Positions 43,826-54,304 of a DNA stretch of 64,000 nucleotides are shown here, in pieces (the stretch's first letter is position 1; each line of letters starts with the position of its first letter). Both the position numbers and the translations under genes were made by a program. Source of the stretch: Basilea psittacipulmonis DSM 24701 (GTDB lineage: Bacteria; Pseudomonadota; Gammaproteobacteria; Burkholderiales; Burkholderiaceae_B); assembly GCF_000743945.1 (NCBI RefSeq), contig NZ_CP009238.1, positions 1,550,001-1,614,000 on the forward strand, written 5' to 3'. Under the pieces are notes generated by a model. It saw only the letters and a list, made by a program, of their open reading frames with translations. It had not been told where the DNA came from and made no database searches.

Positions 43826-46800
43826 TTACTTGCCTTTATAGCCAAAGAAAATAGCCAATGGGTTACTTGTATCGCCTTCCATCAAAGCGTCTACCCCTTT
43901 GATCGTACGGTTGATTTGCACAGAAGGTAAGCCCTTAGCGTTACCTGCTAAATCTACTAACGACCTTACTAAACCCTCGTCCAACTCGCCTTGTCTTATT
44001 TGAGTGGCAACGTTTTCTAATGTTTTAAGTGAGCGTAACCCTGCAGGACCTGAGTAGCTAATAGCGGATTGTCCAAAAAGGGCGTTCCATGCACTTTGTG
44101 CTTCTCTAATATAAGCAAATTGACTGATTAACTGCCCTGTCAATTCATTAGACACCGCTAACCACAAAGAATCCTCATCGTCATCATCACTCGGTGTCAC
44201 CGCACTTTTGAGCATAACCGTTAAAATCGCAGGTGCCAAATAAAGCCATGAGAAGTCTTTAACCTTAGCCAATACCGCTTGCTTACTCTTCGCACTTGAG
44301 TATGCCAAGTTTAATTGCGTGTTAAAGAATGAATAAAACACAGTAAACAGTTTCTCAGTAGGGCTACCGCGTTCAATGGCAGACAAGTCTTTTGTCTCAC
44401 CGCCACCTTGCGAGTCGATAACTGCTTGGTCTGATAAAGCAATCGCTGTTTTCTCATCGACCCCCTGAGCAATCGCCTTTTCATAAGCGGCGTTCCAAGT
44501 AATCGTATCCACCATTCCTTGCGTCAGCATCATCAAGCTATAGGCATACTTACGGTTAAATTCATCAAGCTTACTGCGTTTTCTAATGACGTTATTCAAC
44601 TCATTTAACTCTCGCATATAAGTTTTACTGCGGTTGGCCATGAACACTGATTTTTCACGTACCGCTTGCGTCATCTTAACAGGATTGGCCATATAAGATT
44701 TAGTGCTTCGCACCACCCATTTACCGCCGACACGAACCACCGATTGGGTCAAACCAATGGGCTGTTGAATAGCCGACCAGAACGAGAATCCTAGTGATGC
44801 GACACTGACGTTCTTGCGAACAAAACTAGACGCAGCGTCCCATGCCGAACCCGACTTGTGATCGCCCTCAGCAATCGCAGACACCCACCCTTTAATATTA
44901 GCAAGAACAACGGCACCGTACTTATCACGAATGGCTTTATCGATTTGGGCATCTCTTAATAATCTATTCGTATCAATTAACCACTCGTGCCACGCAAGGT
45001 CATGGACAACATCATTTAGCCCAGAGTACACAACAGACATCTGAAGCAGTAGCGGTCTATTTTCAACCACATCCACGCGAGACTTAATAAAGTTACGACG
45101 TGTGGTACTGGCCGTATAAGCCGCTTGCATTGCACGCTTGCCATCTTCTGCAGAAAAATGACTGTCGGCAGATTGAGATTGAGCAGGGTCATATTTGATC
45201 GGGAAATACCCCCCACGATATGTACCGTATGGTGTCACAACCGAACGAGTCTCAATCCAGTCAGGCTCTTTACCATTGAGTCTTTTTTCTTTAGCGGCAA
45301 TCTCTGGACGTAACGACTCAAACGTATCCCAAATACCTTGAATAGCGTCCCAATCTTCTTTACTCAAGTGCGACAACACGGCTTGTAGCTGAGCCTCGTT
45401 CCACTTCTCGCCAGACATTAAACGTTGCAGGTTTCCGTCATTCCCAACGTTCAACCCCACCATAAAAATCTGCTCTTTAGTCAATGACTCGTTAATCTCT
45501 TTAATATGGATTTTTTTACCAAACCCACCTGCTTTACTAATAGGCTCAAGTAAATCGTACAGCCTTTTCGTTAGCTCAGCTGTTTTAGTGGTTTTCCAAG
45601 TTTGTCTTTCATTGGCCGTGCGAATAAACAAATTCCACAACGGGCCTCCATCACGACCACCATCCATGATTCGCATTTGAATAGCCGTCTTGATGTGGGC
45701 TTGTCCAAACTTCCGAACTTTCTCAAACCATGTCGCCCATACGCCACTTGGTGAGCGATTGTTAACGTTTTTAGTGCCTGCATGTTCATAGATACTGCTG
45801 ACCACTTCATCACGACGTTCTTCAAAAGTGCGACGACTCTTTTCCAGTAACAACTGTCGCTTTAACTTGCCTTGGTGTTCTATCTGTTTAATGGCATCTA
45901 CAAACGCATTAAACTCTTCTACCGTCATGTTCTTGTAACTTGTCTTTTGAGCCGCATCAAGTGTGACCGCATCGATATCTGGATCTAGCCTTTGAGCCCT
46001 TTGTTCTTCCACCCATTTCGCAAGTTGTTGACTTCGGTCAATGTCAGCAAGCGTGCGAGAACTTCTTAAATCCATCTTATTTAAAAGATAATCAATTTGG
46101 TCAAGATGTTCTCGGTCAATCTTCTTGCGAATACTATCCTTATCAAACTTACGCAAGTATTTCAGGTCTTTATAAATCTGCTCTTTGGTATCGTAGACCT
46201 GACGCGTTAATACGCTATTTAGCAACTGATTACGCTTAAACATCGCCGCTTTATCCGTATTGCCTTTTTTCAATTCCTGCATGGCCAGCTTGCCTGCCCT
46301 TGTTTCAGCACTCGCATACTGACCCGGTGTCAAATCACGAATACGTTGTTTGTTAAGTATATTTGTGGCAATGGATTTAGCCGCCTTCATTAAAAGACTA
46401 GACTTGCTATTCACGCCTTTTGTAGCTCGTTCAAAAGCTCCTAGCTCCATAGCGACCATTTTCTGACGTAACTCATTATGCACCGCTTGGTCTGCTAATG
46501 CTTCAATACCTGATTCGGTCGCAAACTCACTATGGCGTTCTAACATCAATTGGTCTACCGTTGCCTCAATCGCTTCTTGTGGACTCATCGCAGTAGCTAA
46601 CTCCTGAATGAGTTGGTCACTAGATTCATACGACAGTAATTCTGCCACCATATCTGCGGTCATACCATCATTCGTCATCATGCGATGTTTATCTAACTTC
46701 TGATAAATCACGCTATCTTTACCATACTTCTGAGCTATCTCTTGTCGGTTAAATCGGGCAGAAGGATGGTCGCCATTGCGTTTACCCGTCAAGAATGTCC

Positions 46801-49800
46801 ACGCCACGTACAGCGGTTGTTGCATGATTTGTGGGGTAACTTCTTTGGCAATTTCCGCTCTTAATCCTTTTGCCTGAGCTTGAAGATTCTTTAACGCTCT
46901 ACCTCTCGCATTACCTAACCACTTCATGGTACGAACGGATTTATTACCCAATTCTTCCTTAGCCTGTTCGCTTGCTTGTTGATTTAACGATTGATAGTGT
47001 GCAAACTCCTCTTGTGTCATACCTGCTTGTTCTGCCGTTTCAAAAAGCGGTATCATCTGACGAGCTTGCTCCATCATCTCAATCTGCGATTCCGTTGCAA
47101 TCATGCGATCAAATACACCGCGAATTTCGTCGTTAAGCTCAACATTCAGCGACTTAATGTTTTTGTAAATAGACTTTAACCATGCACTAAAGCGAGCAAA
47201 CACACCGCTCATTTCGACACTAGGCGAATTGCCTTCAAATAAATACGCTTCATAGCCTCTTGCAAACTGCTCATGATATTCACGTTTTTGCTCAATACTC
47301 ATGCTATTCCACGTTTGAATGTCTTTAACACCAAACCATTTCAGCGTGGTATTAAAGTCATCTACCATAGATTGCTCTTGCTCTGTTAATGAACCCTCAG
47401 GTCGGCTAATTAACTCATTCACAATCTTGTTATTCATCTCTAAATAAGCATGCCCCATCTCATGAGCCAGTGTTGAGAAGTCCGCTTTTTGGAATAGATG
47501 AATAGTGTTAGACTCTGGGTTAAACGCACCTCGGGGAGAATCGTTGTCCTGACGCAACGAGTTTTGTGTAATATATTGATTTAAATCTGATTCTGTTTTA
47601 ACATTATCAGTAACAAGGTTCTCGGAATCTAGTTTTTCTAGATTCAGGTACGGTGCGGGCAATTGAAGCCCAAGGGTATCTGCCAGCCGAGAACCTTTTT
47701 CTTTGTTCAAATACAATAAATCCTCATTTAACCCTGTCTGAATCTGTGACTTACTTCTCCCATAAACACTAGCAATATTAATTAATTCAAAACCACTTTT
47801 TGTTTGTTTTAAATGCAATGCGGCAATAACAGGTTTATCAACCCCATTTTCTTGCTCCAACAACTCAGTCAAAACCACATAGCTATTTTCTTTGGTATGA
47901 GACTTCATTACCGCTACTGGATTATTGATTTCTTTGGGTAGGCGTTTCAACACCTCGGGTGAAACATTGTGCTTACCGCCCATTACTTTATGTAATACTT
48001 GATGCGTAATAATGACCTTGGTATCAGGCAATCCTAGCATTTTAAGGACGGCAGGAGTTTTCCCCACTTTAACAGCACCTTGACTTTTTGGGTCTGTAAA
48101 AGCTTTATCCACCGCCTTGGCAAAATCTGAATTGATACGCTCATCAAGCTGGTAATAGATATTAGGATTATCTTTACTAAAAGTACCTACGTTACCTACA
48201 GCAGATTTAATCTGATTAGATCCACTAACAACGAAATGCTGACTACCGTCGGCTTGATTAATAATACTTCCTGTCGCTCCTAGAACTTCACTAACGGCTT
48301 GTAACGTTTGCTCAGCACTCATTCCGTTGATGTTTATCATCTCATTAATAACATCAACATCGTTACTATTTTCCTCTAACAAATATTCCAAGGCAGTTCT
48401 CATTGCGGCCGCTTCACCGGAATAGGCTACATCATCGTAGTTACTCAAAAAGCCGACCTCTGTTTCGTCACCGTTAAGTTCATCGATACGCTTAATAATT
48501 TTTTTAATGGCAGTCGGTTTGAGTGTGACTTTATCATTCGAAAATACGGTGGGCACATTAAGAAATACAGAAAACACATGCCCATTTTCGCTGGTGTATA
48601 AATTGGCAAAGTTCGGGTCTGATGTAAAGTAATGTCCTCGTCCATCAGCCGTCCCATTTTTCCCCATAAAGTCCATGGTGAATGTGTCAAACGGAGCATG
48701 ACCGGTACCGTGATACACAACCAAAGGCTCGCCCGTTCTTGGATTGACCACCTTTGATGTTTTCTTATTTGGTTTTTCCCAATTGCCAAACCAAGCTTTA
48801 AACTCAGGTGTTCTAACCTGCACCCATTGTTCATAAGTCAATTCGGTTTTTCCTTGACTTTTAGCTTGCTCATAGGCCTGCTTACCACCGTATTTATTGG
48901 CTGTTTCTGTAAAGGATGTACTCTCAACAGTATTAATATCGCCTTGATAATATTGACTTTCACTGTTATTTGAGCTAACATCTTCAGTAATGTGGGATAT
49001 GCCTTCTTTCGTTTCGGACGTTAGGTTTAACAGGGGCACAGCGTGTTGTAACACTTTGTGGGCATTGGCCGTTGAAGGATACTTCCACATTGTTACCGTT
49101 CTTAAATCTTGCTTTTTCTTGCTAGAATCCGCAATATATACAAGCACCCCATCATCCACTTTCTTTGAAAAAGCTATCCGCTTTGTGTGGGTTCCGGGAA
49201 TATCACTAAATTGAATATCGTCAAAATCACGTACAATTTCAGGAATGATAGCAATATCTTTTTCTGTTATAGCAACTTGTCCTCTGGATTGTTCTGATTC
49301 AGAATCACCATGTTTCTTTTTAATATGTTTAACTGCAGAACGATCAATAGATACAGAATATCCTTTTAAACTAGGGATTAAATCGCCTAGCTTTCCTCCT
49401 TCATCTGTCCAAAACACAGCATTAGATGAGCTATTGCCTTGCCATAAAGATGCCACTGCACTACGGTCGTTACGATCAACATGCACCCATCCTTGTGGTG
49501 GACTATTCTTTAACGCCTGCTCATATCCTGCAGTATTAACCACACCTGCTTGAATCTGCACAGGGTGTCGTTCAAACAATTCCTCAGGTGTAATACCTAA
49601 ACGTTCAGCAGTTGCCTTATACATCGAAACTATAGGGGCTACTTGTGCCTTAGCCACGTCAGGTGTATACACCCCAGTAGCGGTAATTTGGTCGGTAAGT
49701 TTAGCCTCTAGACGTTGGGCGGATTCATTCACTAGACGAACGCGTTCTTGATTGTCCGCCTCTATCGCTCGGTCAATAGACGCTTTTAACTCTTCCTCAG

Positions 49801-51415
49801 CTTTAGGCAAATACTCCTTAGCCTCTTTCACCGTCATGCCATCGGGGTCAATCTTAATATGCTCAGCTAACTGTTCAGCGTTCTCATGCGTAGCCACATG
49901 AGTGACGTAATCCGTAATCGGAATCTTCACATCTTGACCCGTGCTAATCGCTAAATTCAATTTCTCTGCAAACTCAGGATTTTCTTTAACCAAATCTTGA
50001 GCAATGCCAGACTGTTGCAATAGCTCGCCACTGATATAGACCTCTTGAACATCTGTGTCACCAAAGAGACTCGCTACATAGTCTTTAAAGGCTTCAGGGT
50101 CACGCGTTCTTAATTTTGAGTCAACTGCTACTTTGGACATCTCATGAATCGCATTGGCCATCACGATGGTCTTATTAGCAGATTGATGCTTTTGTTCATT
50201 CTTATGAATAACACGACCAATCACATGTCCTGCACCACCCATCACACCAGTGGCCACTACGGTAGAGACTAGCGTGTTATACGCAGCTTCGGGTCGTTCA
50301 GCCAAGTATTCACTAAATGGCTTTTCTGGATTCAGCGTTGCCCATTCGTTCAAGTCCTGAAAGATAGTGGCCACCTGTTCACTAGGGATTTCAGAGGACA
50401 GCTGATTGATGATGGATTTATAAAATGGCGAGCCTACTTGGATATTTTTAAAAAAGACTTTAGCAGGAATCCTCTCAGTGGCAATCTCAATACCCCCTTG
50501 GCCTAGCCCATAAATCAGTGCTTGGTTTGCACTAAGCCCTCTATCACGTGCATCAAGATAGGAGCTTGAAGCTACCCCCGCTCCCATTAAAGCAGTGGCG
50601 GTATTAGCCATTGCCGTTGTACTAGCACTTGCTCCCAGAGTGGCCCCGCCCGTCAGGAATCCAACGGTCAAAGAAGGAACCATATAACCGACCGATTCAA
50701 AAGCAGAATATATAGCACTTTGAGGGGTGGGTAGGATTTGTTCTATACCTGCTCTCATCGTGGCGTGCATCTTTCTGAATCCTGCTTCGTTTCTTAAAAA
50801 CGGATTATCGCCAAACAGAAATCTAATGGGAGTATCAAAGTTTTCACCCACCCAACCGTTGAGCAAGGCGGCTCCACCTACTAATAAGTCCTGTCCAGAC
50901 TTGGCTGCTCCTTTTACTGTAGCCTTTCCTGCGTTAGTGACACCTTCAGTGATAGAAGCCATCGCGGATAAATTCTCTACATCGTCATGAGCGATATCCA
51001 CCATATCAGGGATGTTTAAAAAGTCTCTAACTTTTTTAGAACGCTCTACATAAGAGGTATCCGTACTTAACATCTTAGCCTGCTCATAGTTCTCACGAAC
51101 ATACCAAATAGGCTTATTCAATGCCTTGGCTATTTTCCTATACTCGGCTTCTTGTTCAGCATTTTGAAGCGTTGCAATTTGCATTTTAATTTTTGCTTGA
51201 AGCTCTTTTTCTCGCTCTCGTTCATTAGCGATTCTTTCTTGCTCAGCCTCCCATTTATCAAGCTCCCTCATGCTATTCATGACGCCTTCCCAATAGGCTT
51301 TGTCCTCTTCTTGTTTTTTCTTTGTGGCAGAAATAAGTTCTGCGGTGGTAGCCCCAAGTTCAGTTGCCTGTTTGTCTACATCAACCTCATATTGCTCGTT
51401 TAAAGCCTTTTCCAT
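43826..51415 (-). CDS. Giant polyvalent internal virion protein (PBECR nuclease, ADP-ribosyltransferase-like, MuF-C-like and metallopeptidase-like domains)
   Basis: A 2529-residue protein. The N-terminus is a charged coiled coil (1-130), then a Gly/Ala-rich hydrophobic stretch (about 215-330). From about residue 690 come effector-like domains: PBECR-type (VKHIKKKHGD, RGQVAITEKDIAIIPEIV, TVTMWKYPST); ADP-ribosyltransferase-like (about 820-1090; VVYHGTGHAPFDTF near 900, NPNIYYQLDE at the end); MuF-C-like (about 1104-1264; KVGKTPAVLKMLGLPD, HKVMGGKHNV); and metallopeptidase-like with HEMGH at 1318-1322. The rest is long, helical and probably structural, with a hydrophobic C-terminal patch (LYLAPAILTVMLKSAV). 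Its place between transglycosylase and tail fibre matches ejected internal proteins of T7-like and BPP-1-like phages. Domain names rest on my recognition, without profile searches. Confidence 0.78.
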   Translation of the reverse strand: MEKALNEQYEVDVDKQATELGATTAELISATKKKQEEDKAYWEGVMNSMRELDKWEAEQERIANEREREKELQAKIKMQIATLQNAEQEAEYRKIAKALNKPIWYVRENYEQAKMLSTDTSYVERSKKVRDFLNIPDMVDIAHDDVENLSAMASITEGVTNAGKATVKGAAKSGQDLLVGGAALLNGWVGENFDTPIRFLFGDNPFLRNEAGFRKMHATMRAGIEQILPTPQSAIYSAFESVGYMVPSLTVGFLTGGATLGASASTTAMANTATALMGAGVASSSYLDARDRGLSANQALIYGLGQGGIEIATERIPAKVFFKNIQVGSPFYKSIINQLSSEIPSEQVATIFQDLNEWATLNPEKPFSEYLAERPEAAYNTLVSTVVATGVMGGAGHVIGRVIHKNEQKHQSANKTIVMANAIHEMSKVAVDSKLRTRDPEAFKDYVASLFGDTDVQEVYISGELLQQSGIAQDLVKENPEFAEKLNLAISTGQDVKIPITDYVTHVATHENAEQLAEHIKIDPDGMTVKEAKEYLPKAEEELKASIDRAIEADNQERVRLVNESAQRLEAKLTDQITATGVYTPDVAKAQVAPIVSMYKATAERLGITPEELFERHPVQIQAGVVNTAGYEQALKNSPPQGWVHVDRNDRSAVASLWQGNSSSNAVFWTDEGGKLGDLIPSLKGYSVSIDRSAVKHIKKKHGDSESEQSRGQVAITEKDIAIIPEIVRDFDDIQFSDIPGTHTKRIAFSKKVDDGVLVYIADSSKKKQDLRTVTMWKYPSTANAHKVLQHAVPLLNLTSETKEGISHITEDVSSNNSESQYYQGDINTVESTSFTETANKYGGKQAYEQAKSQGKTELTYEQWVQVRTPEFKAWFGNWEKPNKKTSKVVNPRTGEPLVVYHGTGHAPFDTFTMDFMGKNGTADGRGHYFTSDPNFANLYTSENGHVFSVFLNVPTVFSNDKVTLKPTAIKKIIKRIDELNGDETEVGFLSNYDDVAYSGEAAAMRTALEYLLEENSNDVDVINEMININGMSAEQTLQAVSEVLGATGSIINQADGSQHFVVSGSNQIKSAVGNVGTFSKDNPNIYYQLDERINSDFAKAVDKAFTDPKSQGAVKVGKTPAVLKMLGLPDTKVIITHQVLHKVMGGKHNVSPEVLKRLPKEINNPVAVMKSHTKENSYVVLTELLEQENGVDKPVIAALHLKQTKSGFELINIASVYGRSKSQIQTGLNEDLLYLNKEKGSRLADTLGLQLPAPYLNLEKLDSENLVTDNVKTESDLNQYITQNSLRQDNDSPRGAFNPESNTIHLFQKADFSTLAHEMGHAYLEMNNKIVNELISRPEGSLTEQEQSMVDDFNTTLKWFGVKDIQTWNSMSIEQKREYHEQFARGYEAYLFEGNSPSVEMSGVFARFSAWLKSIYKNIKSLNVELNDEIRGVFDRMIATESQIEMMEQARQMIPLFETAEQAGMTQEEFAHYQSLNQQASEQAKEELGNKSVRTMKWLGNARGRALKNLQAQAKGLRAEIAKEVTPQIMQQPLYVAWTFLTGKRNGDHPSARFNRQEIAQKYGKDSVIYQKLDKHRMMTNDGMTADMVAELLSYESSDQLIQELATAMSPQEAIEATVDQLMLERHSEFATESGIEALADQAVHNELRQKMVAMELGAFERATKGVNSKSSLLMKAAKSIATNILNKQRIRDLTPGQYASAETRAGKLAMQELKKGNTDKAAMFKRNQLLNSVLTRQVYDTKEQIYKDLKYLRKFDKDSIRKKIDREHLDQIDYLLNKMDLRSSRTLADIDRSQQLAKWVEEQRAQRLDPDIDAVTLDAAQKTSYKNMTVEEFNAFVDAIKQIEHQGKLKRQLLLEKSRRTFEERRDEVVSSIYEHAGTKNVNNRSPSGVWATWFEKVRKFGQAHIKTAIQMRIMDGGRDGGPLWNLFIRTANERQTWKTTKTAELTKRLYDLLEPISKAGGFGKKIHIKEINESLTKEQIFMVGLNVGNDGNLQRLMSGEKWNEAQLQAVLSHLSKEDWDAIQGIWDTFESLRPEIAAKEKRLNGKEPDWIETRSVVTPYGTYRGGYFPIKYDPAQSQSADSHFSAEDGKRAMQAAYTASTTRRNFIKSRVDVVENRPLLLQMSVVYSGLNDVVHDLAWHEWLIDTNRLLRDAQIDKAIRDKYGAVVLANIKGWVSAIAEGDHKSGSAWDAASSFVRKNVSVASLGFSFWSAIQQPIGLTQSVVRVGGKWVVRSTKSYMANPVKMTQAVREKSVFMANRSKTYMRELNELNNVIRKRSKLDEFNRKYAYSLMMLTQGMVDTITWNAAYEKAIAQGVDEKTAIALSDQAVIDSQGGGETKDLSAIERGSPTEKLFTVFYSFFNTQLNLAYSSAKSKQAVLAKVKDFSWLYLAPAILTVMLKSAVTPSDDDDEDSLWLAVSNELTGQLISQFAYIREAQSAWNALFGQSAISYSGPAGLRSLKTLENVATQIRQGELDEGLVRSLVDLAGNAKGLPSVQINRTIKGVDALMEGDTSNPLAIFFGYKGK

Positions 51416-51429
51416 TTACTAATCCTCTC

Positions 51430-53580
51430 TTACTGTTCTAGCTCAAAGCCCATGTTTAGATAAGCATTAATAACGTCCTCGTCGGAGTACGCTATTCCTT
51501 TGTCCTTAAAGTGTTTTTCGATAACCTTACGGTGACGTTCAGGAATATCCCCAACAGAATCAAATTCTGTAATTCTTTTTTTACTTAGCCGGCCCCCTGT
51601 GTGTCGGAACACAAACTGCTGACCAAACACGTTATTGATGACGCTAATAATTTCTCGTTCGCTGAGTTGTTTGTTCTGACGAATTTGTTCTGCCATCACA
51701 CGTTCGTTCACAATCCTAGTAATTCGAGCAACCGTTTCGAGGTCGCTATTTTTTGGACTACTCGAAGTGTTAATGCCTAAAGATTGCAGTCGATTGGTGA
51801 GTGTCGCTTGAATAGCCGAGTGGTCAAGCTTATCGGGTGATCGAGATGGGCCCTCACCTTCTTTTCTGCGTTTAGCAAAATACTTCCAATCACTGTCAGC
51901 AAGCTTTGCTTTTAAGCCCAGAAACTCTGACTCAGACACCGACTTCAAATACGCATCATCCGTTAACTTCAGATACGTTTCAGCATCCGATTCTGTCACG
52001 CCTTTATTAAGGGCGTCAGAATAGCGGATGATTTCATCTCGTCTGCCCGGTGGAATGAGATTGACCACCTCGGCAGGTAAGTTAGCAAAACTGCCATACT
52101 CTTCTACCGATTGATAAACCGCCTTCATCCGCTTTTCTTCTTCGTCTTTTCTTTCTTGTTGATAGACTCGGTACTGCTTTTGTACTAAGTTGTCAACAAT
52201 AGCCTGACGTTTAGGGTATCGTGTTGAACCTGCAAGGTCGTGGGCAACCGCTTTAAACTCCTCTAAGCTAGGCATCTCACCAAGTTCATATGTGCGTTTC
52301 TTTTGCTTATTTACATTTTTTAAAATCGAAGCCACATAGTTTTGTGTTTCTTTTGGCGTATAGCTCAACCAGTTTTCAGGCTCGCCTGCTTGGGTTGCTC
52401 GAGCAATCGCACCCCGCACACCCTTACCACTTTTCTCGCTACCCGGTCCCGCATTGTAAGCAGCTAAAGCCATTACCACATCGCCTTTAAACGTCGTCAA
52501 CTGCTCCTTAAGGAACAATTGGCCAAGGTGAGCGTTATACTCCGCATCATTTTCAAAACGTTCTTTATCCCATTTAATGCCATACTTTTTAGCAGTGGCT
52601 TCCCCCGTAGCTTCCATTACTTGGGCAATACCTACCGCTCCCGCTTTACTTCTTAACGGATTGCCTTGATCATCAAACTGTTTTCCTGCTGACTCTTGCA
52701 TTATTAAAGCAGACCATACTTGTTCAAAGCCATTAGGGTTGATGCGAGTTTTAAACGTATCAAAAGCTTGCCCAACAGCATAATTAGAAGCCTCAATATC
52801 AATACCTTGTTCAATCTTCTCTCGCATATCCAGTAAGTCTGTTGCACTCATCTGATCGGCATAGCGGTTTAGGTAATTACTGGCAAAGGCTAAATCTCCT
52901 TCGTTTAAGGCTGAACTTAATACCACCTTGTGGGCTTTAGTCATTAACTCTCTATTTTGAGCATTCACCCATTCGGCAGATTTACCTTGCAGTTGTGCTT
53001 GCCAAACCACCTGACGTTCAATCGTCTCTAACGCTTGAGCTCTTGCTTGTGGGTCGTAATACGATAAGGCTAGCTCTCGCATAGCGGTTGCTTGTTTACC
53101 TTCTACAATTGACTGTGAGTAGGTATTAAACTCGCTACTTTCGTGAGCCATAATACGCCCCTCAAACGCCACTCGTTGCTTTTGGGCATAGTCTAAAAAC
53201 AAAGCCTTTTGACGTTCATTGCCCAGAGTGTTAGCTAATCGCTCAACTTCTGCTTGATAGTCATCGCTATACTCTTGTGACAAAGATTTCTCGCTTTGGC
53301 GATATAAGGCATCTGCTCCTCTGATATTGTTAAAGCCCACGTCCTTATCGTACGTGCGGGTCAATTCATATTCTTTTAAGGCGGTCGTGACTTCATCAAC
53401 CCTTACTTGGTCGGCAACATTTCGCCACTTTAGGCTCATCTCCATTAAATCTTTGCCCACCGCCCTAGCTTGATCGGACGCTTGAGTGTCTGTGCTAACA
53501 AAGCGTGAAGCTCTTAACTCAGGCGTAGAAACGGTATTGGGAGTGACTTGATAATTATCATAGGTAGGAATCTTTGGCAT
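51430..53580 (-). CDS. Internal virion protein with lytic transglycosylase (SLT) domain
   Basis: A 716-residue protein. The SLT domain spans about residues 280-420: VWSALIMQESAGKQF with catalytic Glu at 296, SKAGAVGIAQVM, then NAHLGQLFLKEQL, MALAAYNAGPG and the end block NYVASILKN. Flanking regions are helical and probably structural. In podoviruses this enzyme is injected to open the murein for DNA entry. It is 14 bases upstream of the giant polyvalent gene and 3 bases after the 53584 gene. Confidence 0.85.
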   Translation of the reverse strand: MPKIPTYDNYQVTPNTVSTPELRASRFVSTDTQASDQARAVGKDLMEMSLKWRNVADQVRVDEVTTALKEYELTRTYDKDVGFNNIRGADALYRQSEKSLSQEYSDDYQAEVERLANTLGNERQKALFLDYAQKQRVAFEGRIMAHESSEFNTYSQSIVEGKQATAMRELALSYYDPQARAQALETIERQVVWQAQLQGKSAEWVNAQNRELMTKAHKVVLSSALNEGDLAFASNYLNRYADQMSATDLLDMREKIEQGIDIEASNYAVGQAFDTFKTRINPNGFEQVWSALIMQESAGKQFDDQGNPLRSKAGAVGIAQVMEATGEATAKKYGIKWDKERFENDAEYNAHLGQLFLKEQLTTFKGDVVMALAAYNAGPGSEKSGKGVRGAIARATQAGEPENWLSYTPKETQNYVASILKNVNKQKKRTYELGEMPSLEEFKAVAHDLAGSTRYPKRQAIVDNLVQKQYRVYQQERKDEEEKRMKAVYQSVEEYGSFANLPAEVVNLIPPGRRDEIIRYSDALNKGVTESDAETYLKLTDDAYLKSVSESEFLGLKAKLADSDWKYFAKRRKEGEGPSRSPDKLDHSAIQATLTNRLQSLGINTSSSPKNSDLETVARITRIVNERVMAEQIRQNKQLSEREIISVINNVFGQQFVFRHTGGRLSKKRITEFDSVGDIPERHRKVIEKHFKDKGIAYSDEDVINAYLNMGFELEQ

Positions 53581-53583
53581 AGC

Positions 53584-54222
53584 TTAATCCTTAGATAGGT
53601 CTGACAATTTAATGTAAGTGCCAATCGGGTCGTCACTAGCGTTAGCTTTGCTTAAATTAATTTGTTCTTGTTTTTTCGCTTCTTTTTGCTTACCTAAATA
53701 GTCTTCCGAAATCTTGGTAGCTGAACCCAAAATCGATTGACCGGCTAACATCCAAGGATTGATACGTTTAGCACTGGCTCGCAGGTTCCCCGCTTCTGTC
53801 CTTAGACTTGAGGCTTGAGCTTTATAGTTAAGGGCTTGCATACGATGACCCCACGCACTTCGCAATGCGTTAGCCTTAATCGTATTCATATCCACTTCTT
53901 TCATTAGGTCAGTGCTGGCTTGAATTTCTGCGGCAGAACCGTAGCCAATGTCCACACCGTTTGCGGCTAACCTTGTTCGCTGAGCACTTTTTAAGTGACC
54001 CGCCTGTAGCGTTAATTGAGCCACTTCGTGCTGACCTTTGGCCAAAGTGGATTGAGCGGTAAGCTCTGCGTTTCGAGCATTAAGTTCTTGAATTTTTGCT
54101 TGAGCTTCTGCGACCGCAGCTTGACCTTGAAGATTATATTTATTGGTCTTTGCGCCAAAATACGCACCGGCTCCATCAGATAACATACCTGCAATGGAAC
54201 CGTACATACTTGCATCCATTCC
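53584..54222 (-). CDS. Small internal virion protein
   Basis: About 212 residues from the ATG at 54222 (alternatives at 54228 and 54234). N-terminal Gly-rich segment MYGSIAGMLSDGAGAYFGAK, then an Ala/Gln-rich helical region (AAVAEAQAKIQELNARNAEL, KGQHEVAQLTLQAGHL) and the motif TRLAANGVDIGYGSAAEI. This pattern is common to the small internal or ejection protein preceding the transglycosylase in such podovirus modules. The function is inferred from position and composition. Confidence 0.6.
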   Translation of the reverse strand, partial: GMDASMYGSIAGMLSDGAGAYFGAKTNKYNLQGQAAVAEAQAKIQELNARNAELTAQSTLAKGQHEVAQLTLQAGHLKSAQRTRLAANGVDIGYGSAAEIQASTDLMKEVDMNTIKANALRSAWGHRMQALNYKAQASSLRTEAGNLRASAKRINPWMLAGQSILGSATKISEDYLGKQKEAKKQEQINLSKANASDDPIGTYIKLSDLSKD

Positions 54223-54281
54223 CATTTTAAGCACCTACAATATGATTAACTTATTATTACTGTAGGCGATTAAATGAAAGC

Positions 54282-54295
54282 TATGCACACCCCCT
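54282..54295 (-). promoter_or_regulatory. Repeated prophage 14-mer AGGGGGTGTGCATA, copy 2
   Basis: It begins 9 bases after the stop codon of the 835-residue tail gene and lies about 60 bases before the next start. Same strand and same base sequence as the other three copies. Confidence 0.85.
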
Positions 54296-54304
54296 GTTAT
54301 TGAT

